Source of the DNA: Rhodovulum sp. PH10
GTDB taxonomy: Bacteria; Pseudomonadota; Alphaproteobacteria; Rhizobiales; Xanthobacteraceae
NCBI RefSeq assembly: GCF_000293785.1
Contig: NZ_AKZI01000012.1
Location: 1 to 64,000, forward strand
Direction: 5' to 3'
Length of the DNA: 64,000 bases
In this document: positions 16,887-29,412 of the stretch, piece after piece
Numbering within the stretch: position 1 is the first letter of the stretch
Layout: each line of letters opens with the position of its first letter
Translations under genes and position numbers: made by a program
Notes under the pieces: model-generated
Database searches by the model: none
What the model saw: only the letters and a program-made list of their open reading frames with translations
What the model was told of the DNA's origin: nothing

Positions 16887-17573
16887 TCAGCGGCGCGGGG
16901 CCACGTGCCGGACGACGACGATCCGGCCCTCCGGATCGGTCCTGCTCGGCACGAGGTCGGCGGTGATTGTCCAGGATTTGCGCGCCTCGGTCAATTCGGC
17001 AGCGACGTCGCGGCCTTTCGGCAGCAGCGCAAATCCCCCGCTTTTCAGGAGCGGATGGACGTGAGCGAGCAGCGCCGGCAGGGGCGCGAGCGCGCGGGCG
17101 GTGACCACGTCCGGCCGCACGTTTTTTCGCGCGACGAAGGATTCGATTCGCTCGGGGTGAACGACAACAGGCAACGCGAGGGTTTCGGCGGCCTCCGCCA
17201 GAAACGCCGCCTTCTTGCCGATACTCTCGACCAGATGGACCCTCGCGCCCGGCACCTCGGCGAGCGCGCAGGCGAGCACCAGCCCCGGAAAGCCGCCGCC
17301 ACTGCCGAGATCGACGATGATGCGGGCGTTCGGGGCGAGGTCGAGAAGCTGGAGCGAATCGGCGACGTGGCGGGTCCACAGGGTCGGGATGCTGCCGGGC
17401 GAGATCAGATTGGTGACGGCCTGGCGGGCGAGCAGCAGCGCGACCAGACGATCGAGCCGGGCCTCTGTTTCACGTGAAACAGGGGTCAGCGCCAGCGCGG
17501 CAGCGCGGTCGGCCGGATCGATCGCCGGCAGAACCCGCGGCGGCCGGCGGTGCGGCTCGGCGTGCCCGCTCAT
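16887..17573 (-). CDS. rsmG: 16S rRNA (guanine-527-N7)-methyltransferase RsmG
   Basis: A 228-residue SAM-dependent methyltransferase (GidB) that makes m7G527 in 16S rRNA. The SAM-binding motif I is [11 protein letters not shown] near residues 87-97 and [13 protein letters not shown] follows. Its start overlaps the mnmG stop by four bases. A perfect parS site lies inside the gene, where it encodes PVSRET near residues 31-36, so this piece of protein sequence is partly dictated by the segregation site. Confidence 0.96.
   Translation of the reverse strand: MSGHAEPHRRPPRVLPAIDPADRAAALALTPVSRETEARLDRLVALLLARQAVTNLISPGSIPTLWTRHVADSLQLLDLAPNARIIVDLGSGGGFPGLVLACALAEVPGARVHLVESIGKKAAFLAEAAETLALPVVVHPERIESFVARKNVRPDVVTARALAPLPALLAHVHPLLKSGGFALLPKGRDVAAELTEARKSWTITADLVPSRTDPEGRIVVVRHVAPRR
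17466..17481. other. parS: parS centromere site, inside rsmG
   Basis: Exact match to the universal parS 16-mer TGTTTCACGTGAAACA; the palindrome extends one more base on each side (C...G). ParB binding site about 1.7 kb from parB. Confidence 0.97.
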
Positions 17574-19438
17574 GCGCTTTCCCGCCCCGCCTTGGGCCGC
17601 CGCAGATGGCTCGCCAGCAGCATCAGCGCCGCCGGCGTCACCCCGTCGAGCCGCGCGGCATGGCCGAGCGTCGCCGGCTTCGCCGCGCCGAGCCGCTGCC
17701 GCACCTCGTTCGACAGTCCCGGCACCGCGCCATAATCGATGTTTTCGGGCAGCTTCACCGCCTCGTCCCGCCGGAACGCCGCGACATCCGCCGCCTGTCG
17801 CTCGAGATAGACCGCGTATTTGGCATCGATCTCGACTTGTGCCGCGACCGCCGCTGGCAGCGCGGCAAGCTCCGGCCAGATGCGCGCCACGTCCGTCATC
17901 CGGAAATCGGGATAGGACAGAAGATCGAAGGCACTGCGCCGCTGCCCGTCCTTCTTCAGCGCGATGCCGTAGCGCTCGGCTTGCGACGGCGTCACGGTGA
18001 GCCTGCGGGCAAGCCCCCTCGCCTCTTCGAGCGCCGACATTTTCGCAGCATGCCGTTCCCCCCGCACCGTGCCGACGCAGCCGAGCGCAATGCCTCGATC
18101 GGTGAGCCGCTGGTCGGCATTGTCGGCCCGCAGCGTCAGCCGATACTCGGCGCGCGAGGTGAACATCCGGTACGGCTCGGCGATGCCGCGCGTCACCAGG
18201 TCGTCGATCATCACGCCGAGATAGGCGTCCGCCCGGTCGAACAGGATCGGCCCACCGCCTCCGGCCCGCGCCGCCGCGTTCAGCCCGGCGACGAGCCCCT
18301 GCCCCGCCGCCTCCTCGTAGCCCGTCGTGCCGTTGATCTGGCCGGCGAAATAGAGCCCTGCCACCCGCCGCGCCTCGAGCGACGGCAACAGCTCGCGCGG
18401 ATCGACGTGGTCGTACTCGATCGCGTAACCCGGCCGCGTGATTCTTGCCCGCTCGACGCCAGGGATGGTCGCCACCAGGGCCGCCTGCACCTCCTCCGGC
18501 AGCGACGTGGAAATCCCGTTCGGATAAACGGTGTCGGTATCGAGCCCCTCGGGCTCCAGAAAGATTTGGTGGCCGTCGCGCTCGCCGAATCGGACGATCT
18601 TGTCCTCGATCGAGGGACAGTAGCGCGGGCCGCGGCTGGCGATCTGGCCCGAATACATCGGCGAGCGGTGCACGTTCGCGCGGATGACGTCGTGGGTCGC
18701 CGCGACCGTGCGGGTGATCCCGCATTCGATCTGCGGCGTCGTGATCCGCTCGGTGAGCGTCGAGAACGGCTCCGGCGGGTCGTCGCCCGGCTGCATCTCG
18801 AGCGCGGCCCAGTCGATCGTCCGCCCGTCGAGCCGCGGCGGCGTGCCGGTCTTCAGCCGGCCGAGCGCAAAGCCGAGGCGTTCGAGTGTCCTTGACAAGC
18901 CGATCGCCGGCGCCTCGCCGACCCTGCCGGCCGGCGTCGTCCGCTCGCCGATATGGATGAGCCCGCGCAAAAACGTGCCGGTCGTCAGCACCACCGCGCC
19001 GGCGGCAATCCTTTGCCGGTCGGCGAGCCGGAGCCCCGTCACCCGGCCTTCCGATATCACGAGGTCCTCCGCCTCGCCCTCGATCACCGAGAGGTTCGCC
19101 GTGGCGCGGATCGCCGCCTGCATCGCGGCGGCATAGAGCGTCCGGTCCGCCTGGCAGCGCGGCCCGCGCACCGCCGGGCCCTTGCGCCGGTTCAGCACGC
19201 GGAACTGGATGCCGGCCGCATCCGCCACCCGTCCCATCAGCCCGTCGAGCGCATCGATCTCGCGCACCAGATGGCCCTTGCCGAGCCCGCCGATCGCCGG
19301 ATTGCACGACATCGCGCCGATGGTGGCAAAGCGGTGGGTCACCAGCGCGGTGCGCGCGCCCATTCGCGCGGCCGCGGCCGCCGCCTCACAGCCGGCGTGC
19401 CCGCCTCCCACCACGACGACGTCGTATCGCATGTCCAT
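17570..19438 (-). CDS. mnmG: tRNA uridine-5-carboxymethylaminomethyl modification enzyme MnmG
   Basis: A 622-residue FAD protein (GidA) that, with MnmE, modifies wobble U34 of several tRNAs. The FAD dinucleotide motif is [12 protein letters not shown] at about 9-20, followed by MSCNPAIGG and [14 protein letters not shown]. The C-terminal helical domain (about 550-622) that binds MnmE is complete. ATG at 19438 is used; a second ATG two codons in is possible. Coupled by a four-base overlap to rsmG. Confidence 0.97.
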   Translation of the reverse strand: MDMRYDVVVVGGGHAGCEAAAAAARMGARTALVTHRFATIGAMSCNPAIGGLGKGHLVREIDALDGLMGRVADAAGIQFRVLNRRKGPAVRGPRCQADRTLYAAAMQAAIRATANLSVIEGEAEDLVISEGRVTGLRLADRQRIAAGAVVLTTGTFLRGLIHIGERTTPAGRVGEAPAIGLSRTLERLGFALGRLKTGTPPRLDGRTIDWAALEMQPGDDPPEPFSTLTERITTPQIECGITRTVAATHDVIRANVHRSPMYSGQIASRGPRYCPSIEDKIVRFGERDGHQIFLEPEGLDTDTVYPNGISTSLPEEVQAALVATIPGVERARITRPGYAIEYDHVDPRELLPSLEARRVAGLYFAGQINGTTGYEEAAGQGLVAGLNAAARAGGGGPILFDRADAYLGVMIDDLVTRGIAEPYRMFTSRAEYRLTLRADNADQRLTDRGIALGCVGTVRGERHAAKMSALEEARGLARRLTVTPSQAERYGIALKKDGQRRSAFDLLSYPDFRMTDVARIWPELAALPAAVAAQVEIDAKYAVYLERQAADVAAFRRDEAVKLPENIDYGAVPGLSNEVRQRLGAAKPATLGHAARLDGVTPAALMLLASHLRRPKAGRESA

Positions 19439-19462
19439 TCGCTGGCGCCTCGCTCGCGCGAT

Positions 19463-19478
19463 TGTTTCACGTGAAACA
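19463..19478. other. parS: parS centromere site, mnmE-mnmG intergenic
   Basis: Second exact TGTTTCACGTGAAACA, in the 66-base gap between mnmE and mnmG, immediately upstream of mnmG. Being 25 bases from the mnmG start it may also affect mnmG expression when ParB is bound. Confidence 0.97.
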
Positions 19479-19504
19479 CCGGCCGTAGCCCGCCGGGCGA
19501 TCTA

Positions 19505-20839
19505 TCATTTCCCGATGCAGAAATCACGGAACACCGCGTCGAGCACCTCCTCGACGTCGACCCGCCCGACCAGCCGCCCGAGCGCCCGCGCCGCGAGCCG
19601 CAGCTCCTCGGCAAAAATCTCCTCGCGCCCTGCGCCGTTCATCGCGAGCGCGCGATCGAGCGCCGCCACCGTCTCCTCGAGCATCTCACGATGCCGCGCC
19701 CGCGTGACCAGCGCCGGCTCTCCGGATCCCACCAGCCCGGCGGCTGCGTCCTCCAACGCCTTCAGCAGCGCCGAAATCCCCTCCCCCGTCTTCGCCGACG
19801 TCGCAACCTGGCCACCCCCCGCCGGGCCGAGTGGCCAACCGCCGAGATCGGCCTTGGTCCCGACGATCCAAGCCTTCGCACTGAACTCTGCCGGCGCCGG
19901 CGCCTCGCTCCCCGTCGAATCGACCAGCCACAGCACGACGTCGGCCTCCCCCGCCCGTGCCCGCGCCCGCCGAATCCCCTCCTGCTCGACGGGATCGTCG
20001 CTGTCGCGCAGCCCGGCGGTGTCGAGCAGCGTCACCGGCCAGCCGCCGAGATCGAGATGCACCTCGACGACGTCGCGGGTCGTGCCGGCGATCGGCGACA
20101 CGATGGCCGCCTCGCGCCGCACGATCCTGTTCAACAGGCTCGATTTTCCGACGTTCGGCGGGCCGGCGATGGCGACCGTCAGCCCGTCGCGCAGCCGCTC
20201 GCCCCGTCCACCGTCCGCCAGCACGCCGGCGATTTCTTCGCGCAGCGCTTTCGCCCGTGCACGCGCCGGCGTAGCCAGATCGTCCGGCACGTCGCCCTCG
20301 TCGGAGAAGTCGAGGCTCGCCTCGACGAGCGCCTGCGCCTCGATCAGCGTCTTCCGCCAGTCTTCCGCACGGTCACCCAACAATCCGGTCAGTTGGCGCA
20401 GCGCCTGGCGCCGCTGCGCCTCGGTGTCGGCCGCGATCAGGTCGGCAAGCCCCTCGACGCGGGTGAGGTCGAGCTTGCCGTTGTCGAATGCGCGTCGGGT
20501 GAACTCGCCGGGCTCGGCCAGCCGGCACCCCGAGATTCGGCCCAGAGACGCCAGAATCGCCCCGACTACCGCCCGGCCGCCATGAACGTGCAGCTCGGCG
20601 ACGTCCTCGCCGGTCGCGCTCGCCGGACCCGGAAACCACAGCGCCAGCCCCTGGTCGATCGGCTCGCTCGTTTCCGGATTTTTAACCATGACCACCACCG
20701 CCACCCGCGGCGCCGGCACGCGCCCCACCAGCAGGCGCAACGCTTCACGCGCAAGCGCGCCGCTCACCCGCACCACCGCGATACCGGCGGGCGGCCGGCC
20801 GGACGAGAGTGCAAAAATCGTATCGGAAACTGTCGTCAT
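19505..20839 (-). CDS. mnmE: tRNA modification GTPase MnmE
   Basis: A 444-residue GTPase (TrmE). The N-terminal folate-binding domain (1-118) starts with DTIFALSSG; the G domain is inserted in the helical domain, with P-loop GPPNVGKSS at 226-234, switch motif TTRD, DTAG and a TKAD for guanine recognition. The protein ends with the catalytic CIGK motif. It partners with the adjacent MnmG. No strong ribosome site is visible before the ATG at 20839, but the family alignment supports this start. Divergent from the DUF255 gene. Confidence 0.97.
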   Translation of the reverse strand: MTTVSDTIFALSSGRPPAGIAVVRVSGALAREALRLLVGRVPAPRVAVVVMVKNPETSEPIDQGLALWFPGPASATGEDVAELHVHGGRAVVGAILASLGRISGCRLAEPGEFTRRAFDNGKLDLTRVEGLADLIAADTEAQRRQALRQLTGLLGDRAEDWRKTLIEAQALVEASLDFSDEGDVPDDLATPARARAKALREEIAGVLADGGRGERLRDGLTVAIAGPPNVGKSSLLNRIVRREAAIVSPIAGTTRDVVEVHLDLGGWPVTLLDTAGLRDSDDPVEQEGIRRARARAGEADVVLWLVDSTGSEAPAPAEFSAKAWIVGTKADLGGWPLGPAGGGQVATSAKTGEGISALLKALEDAAAGLVGSGEPALVTRARHREMLEETVAALDRALAMNGAGREEIFAEELRLAARALGRLVGRVDVEEVLDAVFRDFCIGK

Positions 20840-20965
20840 GGCGGGCGAGCGATGGCGCAAACTTCTCGCCCCGTAAAGCCCCGCCGACCGGCCCGACAAA
20901 ATCCGCCGGGCACCCCTCGCGGCGTCAACCGTTTCTCCCCACACTACCGACAACCGGGGAGCCTC

Positions 20966-23098
<2,133 letters not shown>

Positions 23099-23116
23099 CC
23101 TCCGCGCTCGGACCGC

Positions 23117-23599
23117 TCACAGCGCCCGGCCGAGATAGATCACGTCGGGCAGTGGATTGACGTAATAGGGCTCGATCACGGAAAAGCCGAGCGCGGCATA
23201 GAGCGCGCGGGCGGCCTTCATGCCGCCAAGCGTGTCGAGCACCATTCTTCGGTAGCCCGCCGCCTGCGCCTCCTCGATCAGCGCGCCCGCGAGCGAGCGG
23301 GCGATGCCCAGCCCGCGAAACGCCGGGCGGACGTACAAGCGCTTCATCTCGCAGGTTTTTCCGCGAAAGCGGCGGTATGCGCCCACGCCCACCGGCTCGT
23401 CACCGGCATGGGCGATCAGCACGCAGCCCGCGGGCCTCGCATAGCGGCCCGGCAGGGTCGCGAGCTCGCGGTCGACCTTCTGAAAGCCGAGATCGAGCCC
23501 GAGCGAGCCGACATATTCGCGAAACAACTCCTCGACGGCGGCGCGATCGTGCGGCCACCGCGCCTCGCCGATCGCCAGCCGCTGGGGAACGCTCCGCAT
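23117..23599 (-). CDS. GNAT-family N-acetyltransferase
   Basis: A 160-residue GCN5-related acetyltransferase. The acetyl-CoA motif A is MKRLYVRPAFRGLGIARSL (about 89-107), and the C-terminal block LYAALGFSVIEPYY is typical of the family. The substrate is unknown. A GGGAGCGGG ribosome site supports the ATG at 23599. Its stop lies 18 bases past the convergent DUF255 gene, leaving no room for a separate terminator. Confidence 0.88.
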   Translation of the reverse strand: MRSVPQRLAIGEARWPHDRAAVEELFREYVGSLGLDLGFQKVDRELATLPGRYARPAGCVLIAHAGDEPVGVGAYRRFRGKTCEMKRLYVRPAFRGLGIARSLAGALIEEAQAAGYRRMVLDTLGGMKAARALYAALGFSVIEPYYVNPLPDVIYLGRAL

Positions 23600-23798
23600 A
23601 CCCGCTCCCTCGAGCCGGTGACACGCCGGCGAGCATCCCCCGCCCACCCCGCCGAAATGTCGACGCGGATCACGATCCCCGCCCCATGACAGACGCAAAA
23701 TCCCGTCGCGGCCGTTCGGAGAAGGCCGCAAGACCGTTCGGCATGGGGTGAAGCGAACCGCGGTGCTTCGCGACGGTGCCCGGTCGTCCGGCGGACGA

Positions 23799-25064
23799 TC
23801 AGGTGTTCATCGAATCGAAGAACTCGCCGTTGTTCTTGGTGTTGCGCAGCTTGTCCAGCAGGAAGTCGATCGCGTCCATGGTGCCCATCGGGTTGAGGAT
23901 GCGGCGCAGGACGTAGATCTTCTTGAGCGTCTGGTTCTCGGTGAGCAGCTCTTCCTTGCGGGTGCCGGACCGGGTGATGTCGATCGCCGGAAACGTCCGC
24001 TTGTCCGCGACCTTGCGGTCGAGAATGATTTCCGAGTTACCGGTGCCCTTGAACTCCTCGAAGATCACCTCGTCCATCCGGCTGCCGGTCTCGATCAGCG
24101 CGGTGGCGATGATGGTCAGCGAGCCGCCTTCCTCGATGTTGCGGGCCGCACCGAAGAAGCGCTTCGGCCGCTGCAGGGCGTTCGCGTCCACGCCGCCGGT
24201 CAACACCTTGCCGGAGGACGGCACCACCGTGTTGTAGGCGCGGCCGAGCCGGGTGATCGAATCGAGCAGGATGACGACGTCGCGCTGGTGCTCGACGAGC
24301 CGCTTGGCCTTCTCGATCACCATCTCGGCGACCTGCACGTGGCGGGAGGCCGGCTCGTCGAAGGTGGAAGAGATCACCTCGCCCTTCACCGAGCGCTGCA
24401 TGTCGGTGACTTCCTCCGGGCGCTCGTCGATCAGAAGAACGATCAGGTAGCACTCGGGGTGATTGGCGGTGATCGCGTGGGCGATGTTCTGCAGGAGCAC
24501 CGTCTTGCCGGTGCGCGGCGGCGACACGATCAGGGCGCGCTGGCCTTTGCCGATCGGGGCGACGATGTCGATGACGCGGGCCGACAGGTCCTTTCGCGTC
24601 GGATCTTCGACCTCCATGCGCAGCCGCTCGTCGGGATAGAGCGGGGTCAGGTTGTCGAAATTGATCTTGTGGCGCGCCTTGTCCGGGTCCTCGAAATTGA
24701 TCGTGTTGACCTTGAGGAGCGCGAAATAGCGTTCGCCTTCTTTCGGGCTCCTGATCTGGCCTTCGATGGTGTCGCCGGTGCGTAGGCCGAACCGGCGAAT
24801 CTGGGAGGGCGAGACGTAGATGTCGTCCGGACCGGGCAGGTAGTTGGCCTCGGGCGAGCGCAGGAACCCGAACCCGTCCTGCAAGACCTCGACGACGCCT
24901 TCGCCGATGATCTCGATATCCTTTTGCGCGAGCTGCTTGAGGATGGCGAACATCAGCTCCTGCTTGCGCATGGTGGAGGCGTTCTCCACCTCGTGCTCGT
25001 CCGCGAACGCAAGCAATTCCGTCGGAGTCTTGGACTTGAGGTCCTGAAGCTTCATTTCCCGCAT
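23799..25064 (-). CDS. rho: Transcription termination factor Rho
   Basis: A 421-residue Rho, the usual alphaproteobacterial length. It has the N-terminal Rho helix domain (1-50), the cold-shock-like RNA-binding domain (about 55-125, with GFGFLRS), Walker A SPPRTGKT (181-188), Walker B VVILLDS, and the secondary RNA-binding Q- and R-loops. It is an RNA-DNA helicase hexamer that ends transcription. The start MREMKLQ is the family form. The 226 bases upstream have no gene and are long enough for an autoregulated leader. Confidence 0.98.
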   Translation of the reverse strand: MREMKLQDLKSKTPTELLAFADEHEVENASTMRKQELMFAILKQLAQKDIEIIGEGVVEVLQDGFGFLRSPEANYLPGPDDIYVSPSQIRRFGLRTGDTIEGQIRSPKEGERYFALLKVNTINFEDPDKARHKINFDNLTPLYPDERLRMEVEDPTRKDLSARVIDIVAPIGKGQRALIVSPPRTGKTVLLQNIAHAITANHPECYLIVLLIDERPEEVTDMQRSVKGEVISSTFDEPASRHVQVAEMVIEKAKRLVEHQRDVVILLDSITRLGRAYNTVVPSSGKVLTGGVDANALQRPKRFFGAARNIEEGGSLTIIATALIETGSRMDEVIFEEFKGTGNSEIILDRKVADKRTFPAIDITRSGTRKEELLTENQTLKKIYVLRRILNPMGTMDAIDFLLDKLRNTKNNGEFFDSMNT

Positions 25065-25290
25065 GCGGGTTATCCTGTGGGTCGACGGGCGAATGCCGCT
25101 CGACGCTGGAAGGGAGGTCGCAGGTCTTCGGGCGAAATGGGCTCGGGCCTCTGGCCCCGATGCTGCGATTTGGCCCCGGGGGGCCCTGTTCGGTCGCATC
25201 TGCCTGCGTTCGGGGAGATGGCGCCAACATAGGTAAACGCCGTCCGATACGCAAGAGAGTTCGCTGGCGAAAGGACGTGCAGGTTGCTGC

Positions 25291-25848
25291 TCAGAAGGGC
25301 TTCACCACCACCAGTACCACGATGGCGACCACGCAGGCGACCCCGAGCCCGTCGAGAACGCGATAGGTTCGCTCCCGTCCGCGGGCGCGTTCCGGCCCGC
25401 CGGGGCGCGCGAGACGACGCGTTTCGGCCGACACGACACCGTGCACGCCCGACAGCAGGAAGACCAGCGCGAGCTTGGCGTGGAACCAGCCGCTCGAAAG
25501 CCAGCCCCCTTGCCAGGCGAGCCAGCCGCCGAGCCCCCAGGTCAGCACCATTGCCGGATTGACCAGCCGCCGCACCAGCCGGTGCTCGATCCCGGAGAGC
25601 AGATCGGCCGACGGGCCGGAGCCCGCCGCCACGTGCATCGCGAACAAAGGCGGCACCGCCAGCATGCCGGCGATCCAGCCGCCGACCGCCAGGAGATGCG
25701 CCGCCTTCATCCAGAAATAGGCCTCGACCGGCACCACCAGCACGAAGCCGACCGCCGCGGCGACCGGCGCCAACAGCCCGATCGCCGCACGAACCACCCG
25801 CCGGCCCGGCGAGGCGAGCTCGCCCCGAGGCGGACCGGCGTCTGCCAT
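25291..25848 (-). CDS. hemJ: Protoporphyrinogen IX oxidase, HemJ type
   Basis: A 185-residue membrane protein of the HemJ (UPF0093) family, the protoporphyrinogen oxidase of many Alphaproteobacteria. The signature region is [18 protein letters not shown] near residue 46-63, with the heme-binding His, and a later block [18 protein letters not shown] near 121-138. About five hydrophobic segments. The start overlaps the hemE stop by one base (TGATG), so it is translated with hemE. The first 25 residues are a longer polar leader than usual. Confidence 0.9.
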   Translation of the reverse strand: MADAGPPRGELASPGRRVVRAAIGLLAPVAAAVGFVLVVPVEAYFWMKAAHLLAVGGWIAGMLAVPPLFAMHVAAGSGPSADLLSGIEHRLVRRLVNPAMVLTWGLGGWLAWQGGWLSSGWFHAKLALVFLLSGVHGVVSAETRRLARPGGPERARGRERTYRVLDGLGVACVVAIVVLVVVKPF

Positions 25849-26939
25849 CACGCCCCGCGCACGCGCTTCAGCATCCGCTCGACATTCGCGATCGGTGCGT
25901 CGGGCGTGATGCCGTGGCCGAGATTGAACACGAACGGCCGCCCCGAGAACGCCTCGAGGATCGCGTCGACGCCGCGATCGAGCGCCTCGCCGCCGGCGAT
26001 CAGCAGAAGCGGGTCGAGATTGCCCTGCACCACCACCTTGCTCTGGATGCGCTCGCGGGCGAACTTCAGATCCATCGTCCAGTCGAGGCCGACCGCATCG
26101 ACCGGAACCTCGCCGACGAACCGCTCGAGCTGGGTGCCGGCGCCGCGCGGGAACGCGATGATCTTTGCACCGGGCACCTGCGATCGCACGCCGTCGACGA
26201 TCTTTTTCGCCGGTGCGATCACCCAGCGGTCGAACTCGAGCGGCGGCAGGATGCCGCCCCAGGTGTCGAACAGCTGCACGGCATCGACCCCGGCGCGGAA
26301 CTGCGCGACCAGATAGGTGATCGAGGCCTCGACCAGCGCGTCCATCAGCTTCTGGAACGTCGCCGGATCGCGATAGGCGAGCGTGCGCGCCGGCGCCTGG
26401 TCGGGCGTGCCCTCCCCCGCCACCATGTAGGTCGCGACCGTCCAGGGGGCACCGCAGAAGCCGAGAAAGGTCACCTCCGGCGGCAGCCCGGCCTTGATCA
26501 ACCCGACCGCCTCGATCACCGCGTCGAGCTTGCCGAGGTCGAAGGTTCCGAACCGATCGACATTCTCCGCGTTCACCACCGGCGCGAGCCGCGGACCCTC
26601 GCCGGCGGCGAAGCTCACCGTCTGGCCGAGCGCGTGGGGAACCACCAGGATGTCGGAGAACAGGATGGCCGCATCGAAGCCGAACCGCCGGATCGGCTGG
26701 AACGTCACCTCCGCCGCGAGCTTCGGCGAGAAGCACAGGTCGAGAAAGCTGCCCGCCTGTTCGCGGGTCGCCCGGTACTCGGGCAGATAGCGGCCCGCCT
26801 GGCGCATCATCCAGACCGGCGGCACGGTCGCGGTCTTGCCCGACAGGACGTCGAGCATCGGCTTGCCGGTCGTCCCGCCGGAGGCGGGCGAGGAGCCGGG
26901 AACCGAAGCGTCGGGAATCGTGGAACGGGTGTCTGACAT
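25848..26939 (-). CDS. hemE: Uroporphyrinogen decarboxylase HemE
   Basis: A 363-residue enzyme that decarboxylates uroporphyrinogen III to coproporphyrinogen III in heme synthesis. The family's N-terminal motif [16 protein letters not shown] is at about residues 37-52 and the second signature [13 protein letters not shown] near 150. The N-terminal 30 residues (Pro/Ser/Gly-rich) are longer than usual. The first ATG is at 26939; a TTG four codons further up is possible. It borders the probable replication origin, the position hemE holds in Caulobacter and relatives. Confidence 0.96.
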   Translation of the reverse strand: MSDTRSTIPDASVPGSSPASGGTTGKPMLDVLSGKTATVPPVWMMRQAGRYLPEYRATREQAGSFLDLCFSPKLAAEVTFQPIRRFGFDAAILFSDILVVPHALGQTVSFAAGEGPRLAPVVNAENVDRFGTFDLGKLDAVIEAVGLIKAGLPPEVTFLGFCGAPWTVATYMVAGEGTPDQAPARTLAYRDPATFQKLMDALVEASITYLVAQFRAGVDAVQLFDTWGGILPPLEFDRWVIAPAKKIVDGVRSQVPGAKIIAFPRGAGTQLERFVGEVPVDAVGLDWTMDLKFARERIQSKVVVQGNLDPLLLIAGGEALDRGVDAILEAFSGRPFVFNLGHGITPDAPIANVERMLKRVRGA

Positions 26940-26955
26940 CGTCTTCTTCAATCTA

Positions 26956-26970
26956 TTAAGAGATTTTTAA
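26956..26970. promoter_or_regulatory. CtrA binding site in oriC
   Basis: TTAA-GAGATTT-TTAA is an exact match to the CtrA consensus TTAA-N7-TTAA. It begins 17 bases upstream of the hemE start codon, within the AT-rich patch, so it may serve both origin silencing and hemE control. Confidence 0.8.
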
Positions 26971-26975
26971 GTGTT

Positions 26976-27009
26976 GAGTCTGTTGGAGGCGGGAAAAGAC
27001 TCACGACTC
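26976..27009. other. Cluster of three GANTC (CcrM) methylation sites
   Basis: GAGTC at 26976, GACTC at 26998 and GACTC at 27005. Three GANTC sites in 34 bases is well above the roughly one per 256 expected by chance, and they adjoin the CtrA site. Confidence 0.8.
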
Positions 27010-27321
27010 CCCCGTCCACAGGTCGCGCAGCGTCGTCCACATCGTGGTCCACCGTTCGTTCATCGGCCGTGCCGGCGGGGCGTGTCGAAAAACCCCGTGC
27101 CGCAGCGGCCGCGTGGGCCTGTCGCTCATGGCCTGATACCATTGCCGTTGTTCACAATGAAGGAGTATAAATCCGCCCCTGGCTGTCCCCTCCTGTGAAC
27201 ATGTGGTTCGTTCGGGAGGGGGTGCACCGCCCGGTCGGCTGCGAGGCGGCGCGCGCGCGGGTTCTCCCCAGCGGTCCACACTCGTCCCCCGTCCCTGTTC
27301 ACCGTCGCCCCCGCGGACCCC

Positions 27322-28164
27322 ATGAGCAAGCCGACCGCCTTCTTTCACCTGCACCTGATCTCGGATTCGACCGGCGAGACGCTGATCACCGTCGCCCGGG
27401 CGGCGACCGCGCAATACATCCAGGTGTCGGCGGTCGAGCACGTCTACCCCGCCGTGCGCACCGGCAAGCAGCTCGACCACGTGCTCGCCGAGATCGAGCA
27501 GGAGCCGGGCGTGGTGCTCTACACGCTGCTCGACGAGGCCCTGATCACCCGGCTCGAGGCGACCTGCCTCGATCTCGGCCTGCCGTGCCTGTCGATCCTC
27601 GGCCCGGTGCTGCGGCTGTTCGAATCGCATCTCGGCACCGAATCGACCCCGAAGGTCGGCGCCCAGCACGTGCTCAATGCCGAGTATTTCAAGCGGATCG
27701 ACGCCTTGAACTACACGATGATGCACGACGACGGGCAGATGACCGACGACCTCGAGCGGGCCGACGTGGTGCTGGTCGGGGTGTCGCGCACCTCCAAGAC
27801 GCCGACCTCGATCTATCTCGCCAACCGTGGCATCAAGACCGCCAATGTGCCGCTGGTTCCCGGCGTGCCGCTGCCGCCCGAGCTTCCCACGCTGAAGAAC
27901 CCGCTGGTGGTCGGGCTGTTCGCGACGCCCGAGCGGATCGTCGCGATCCGCCAGAACCGGCTCTTGGGGCTGAAGGCCCACAACGAGGACGACCAGTACA
28001 TCGACCGCGACGCGGTCACCGAGGAGATTCAATTGTCGCGCCGCATGTGCGCCAAGAACGGCTGGCCGTCGATCGACGTCACCCGCCGCTCGATCGAGGA
28101 GACCGCGGCCGCGGTGATGGCGCTGCTCGCCGAGCGCCGTCGCCAGCCGCTGGACCACGAATGA
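27322..28164 (+). CDS. ppsR: PPDK regulatory kinase/pyrophosphorylase (DUF299)
   Basis: A 280-residue member of the DUF299 family, the bifunctional serine/threonine kinase-phosphotransferase that regulates pyruvate,phosphate dikinase or PEP synthetase. The N-terminus has [12 protein letters not shown]; the P-loop [15 protein letters not shown] lies at about 152-166. In Alphaproteobacteria this gene (RP001-like) flanks the origin. The ATG starts at 27322; the stop overlaps the maf start by four bases. Confidence 0.93.
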   Translation: MSKPTAFFHLHLISDSTGETLITVARAATAQYIQVSAVEHVYPAVRTGKQLDHVLAEIEQEPGVVLYTLLDEALITRLEATCLDLGLPCLSILGPVLRLFESHLGTESTPKVGAQHVLNAEYFKRIDALNYTMMHDDGQMTDDLERADVVLVGVSRTSKTPTSIYLANRGIKTANVPLVPGVPLPPELPTLKNPLVVGLFATPERIVAIRQNRLLGLKAHNEDDQYIDRDAVTEEIQLSRRMCAKNGWPSIDVTRRSIEETAAAVMALLAERRRQPLDHE

Positions 28165-28769
28165 TGCTGTGGCAGTCGAACACGCCCTTGGTGCTCGCCT
28201 CGCGCAGCGCCGTCCGCCGCTCGCTTCTGGAATCCGCCGGCCTGCCGGTGGTGGTGGACGCCGCCGACATCGACGAGCGGGCGGTCGAGAGCCGCGACGG
28301 GCCTCTCGCCCCGGCCGACACCGCGCTGTTGCTGGCGCGCGAGAAGGCGAAGGCGGTGACCGGCCGCTGGCCCGGCCACATCGTGATCGGCGCCGACCAG
28401 ACGCTGGCGCTCGGCGAGACGCGGTTCGACAAGCCGGCCGACCTCGCCGCCGCCCGCGAGCAGCTGCGTGCGCTCGGTGGCCGGACCCACGAGCTGCACG
28501 CGGCGGTCGCCCTCGCAAAAGACGGCCGCGTCATCCACAGCCATGTGGACACCGCCCGCCTGACGCTGCGCCGCCTCACCGACCGCTTCCTCGACGCTTA
28601 CCTCGAGACCGCCGGCGACGCGGTGCTCGCGAGCGTCGGCGGCTACCAGCTCGAGCGGGTCGGGATTCATCTGTTCGAGCGGATCGAGGGCGACCATTTC
28701 ACCATTCTCGGGCTGCCGCTGCTGCCGCTGCTCGGATTCTTGCGTCGCGAGGGGCATCTCGCGGCCTGA
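28161..28769 (+). CDS. maf: Maf-family nucleoside triphosphate pyrophosphatase
   Basis: A 202-residue Maf/YhdE-like protein. The [14 protein letters not shown] motif near residues 15-28 and the GADQTLAL and FDKP motifs are intact; these form the NTP-binding and catalytic pocket. Maf proteins hydrolyse non-canonical or modified NTPs to monophosphates and affect septation. Start by ATGA overlap with ppsR; the next codon is also ATG. In many relatives aroE follows; here coaE comes 24 bases later with no aroE between. Confidence 0.92.
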   Translation: MMLWQSNTPLVLASRSAVRRSLLESAGLPVVVDAADIDERAVESRDGPLAPADTALLLAREKAKAVTGRWPGHIVIGADQTLALGETRFDKPADLAAAREQLRALGGRTHELHAAVALAKDGRVIHSHVDTARLTLRRLTDRFLDAYLETAGDAVLASVGGYQLERVGIHLFERIEGDHFTILGLPLLPLLGFLRREGHLAA

Positions 28770-28793
28770 CCTTTTCATTTTCGGACGTTCGTG

Positions 28794-29399
28794 ATGCAGG
28801 TGATCGGACTGACCGGCTCGCTGGGAATGGGCAAATCGGCGACCGCCCGGATGTTTTCCGAGGCCGGCGTGCCGGTGCACGACGCCGACGCCACGGTCCA
28901 CCGGCTCTACGAGGGCGACGCGGTGGCGCCGATCGAGGCGGCGTTTCCGGGCGTCACCGTCGACGGGCGGATCGACCGCGGAAGGCTCGGGCCGCGGGTG
29001 GTGAACGACGCGGCGGCGCTGAAAAGGCTCGAGGCGATCGTCCACCCGCTGGTGCAGCGCGAGGAGGCGGCGTTCCTGGAAAAAGCCCGCGCGGAGGGTG
29101 CGGCGGTCGCGGTGCTCGACATTCCGCTCCTGTTCGAGACCGGCGCGGACGCCCGCGTCGACTATGTGGTCGTGGTGTCGGCGCCCGCCTGGCTGCAGCG
29201 CGAGCGGGTGCTCAAGCGGCCCGGCATGAGCGAGGAAAAATTCCTCGCGCTGCTCGCCAAGCAGCTTCCCGACGGGGAAAAGCGCAAGCGGGCCGATTTC
29301 ATCGTGGACAGCGCAAAAGGCTTCGATTCCGCCAGGGCCCAGGTTCATGCGATCCTGCGGGCGGTCGCGAGTCGTGCCGCCGACGCGACGCGCCCGTGA
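28794..29399 (+). CDS. coaE: Dephospho-CoA kinase
   Basis: A 201-residue kinase for the last step of CoA synthesis. The P-loop is [12 protein letters not shown] at residues 5-16, followed by HDADATVH, and the lid region holds RLEAIVHP and [13 protein letters not shown] directly before the ATG is less likely to be used. Part of the ppsR-maf-coaE-dnaQ run leading away from the origin. Confidence 0.95.
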   Translation: MQVIGLTGSLGMGKSATARMFSEAGVPVHDADATVHRLYEGDAVAPIEAAFPGVTVDGRIDRGRLGPRVVNDAAALKRLEAIVHPLVQREEAAFLEKARAEGAAVAVLDIPLLFETGADARVDYVVVVSAPAWLQRERVLKRPGMSEEKFLALLAKQLPDGEKRKRADFIVDSAKGFDSARAQVHAILRAVASRAADATRP

Positions 29400-29412
29400 G
29401 GATGCTTCCACG

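Larger units (their letters stand above)
26940..27321. other. oriC: Probable chromosomal replication origin (oriC) between hemE and ppsR
   Basis: This 382-base gap has no gene and is in the position of the Caulobacter-type origin (hemE | RP001-like gene). An AT-rich patch lies at about 26950-26975 in otherwise GC-rich DNA. DnaA-box-like 9-mers ending in CACA or similar include CCGTCCACA (27012), TCGTCCACA (27033), TGGTCCACC (27045), TTGTTCACA (27148), ATGTTCACA on the minus strand (27194-27202) and CGGTCCACA (27272). A TCCCCA W-box-like 6-mer is at 27265. A CtrA site and three GANTC methylation sites sit at the hemE side. No single box matches the E. coli consensus exactly. Confidence 0.8.

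Noticed and set aside
26939-26951. TTG start for hemE four codons upstream of the ATG
   Set aside because: The ATG is sufficient; the extra residues are not conserved features of HemE and would intrude on the origin AT-rich patch. It cannot be excluded.
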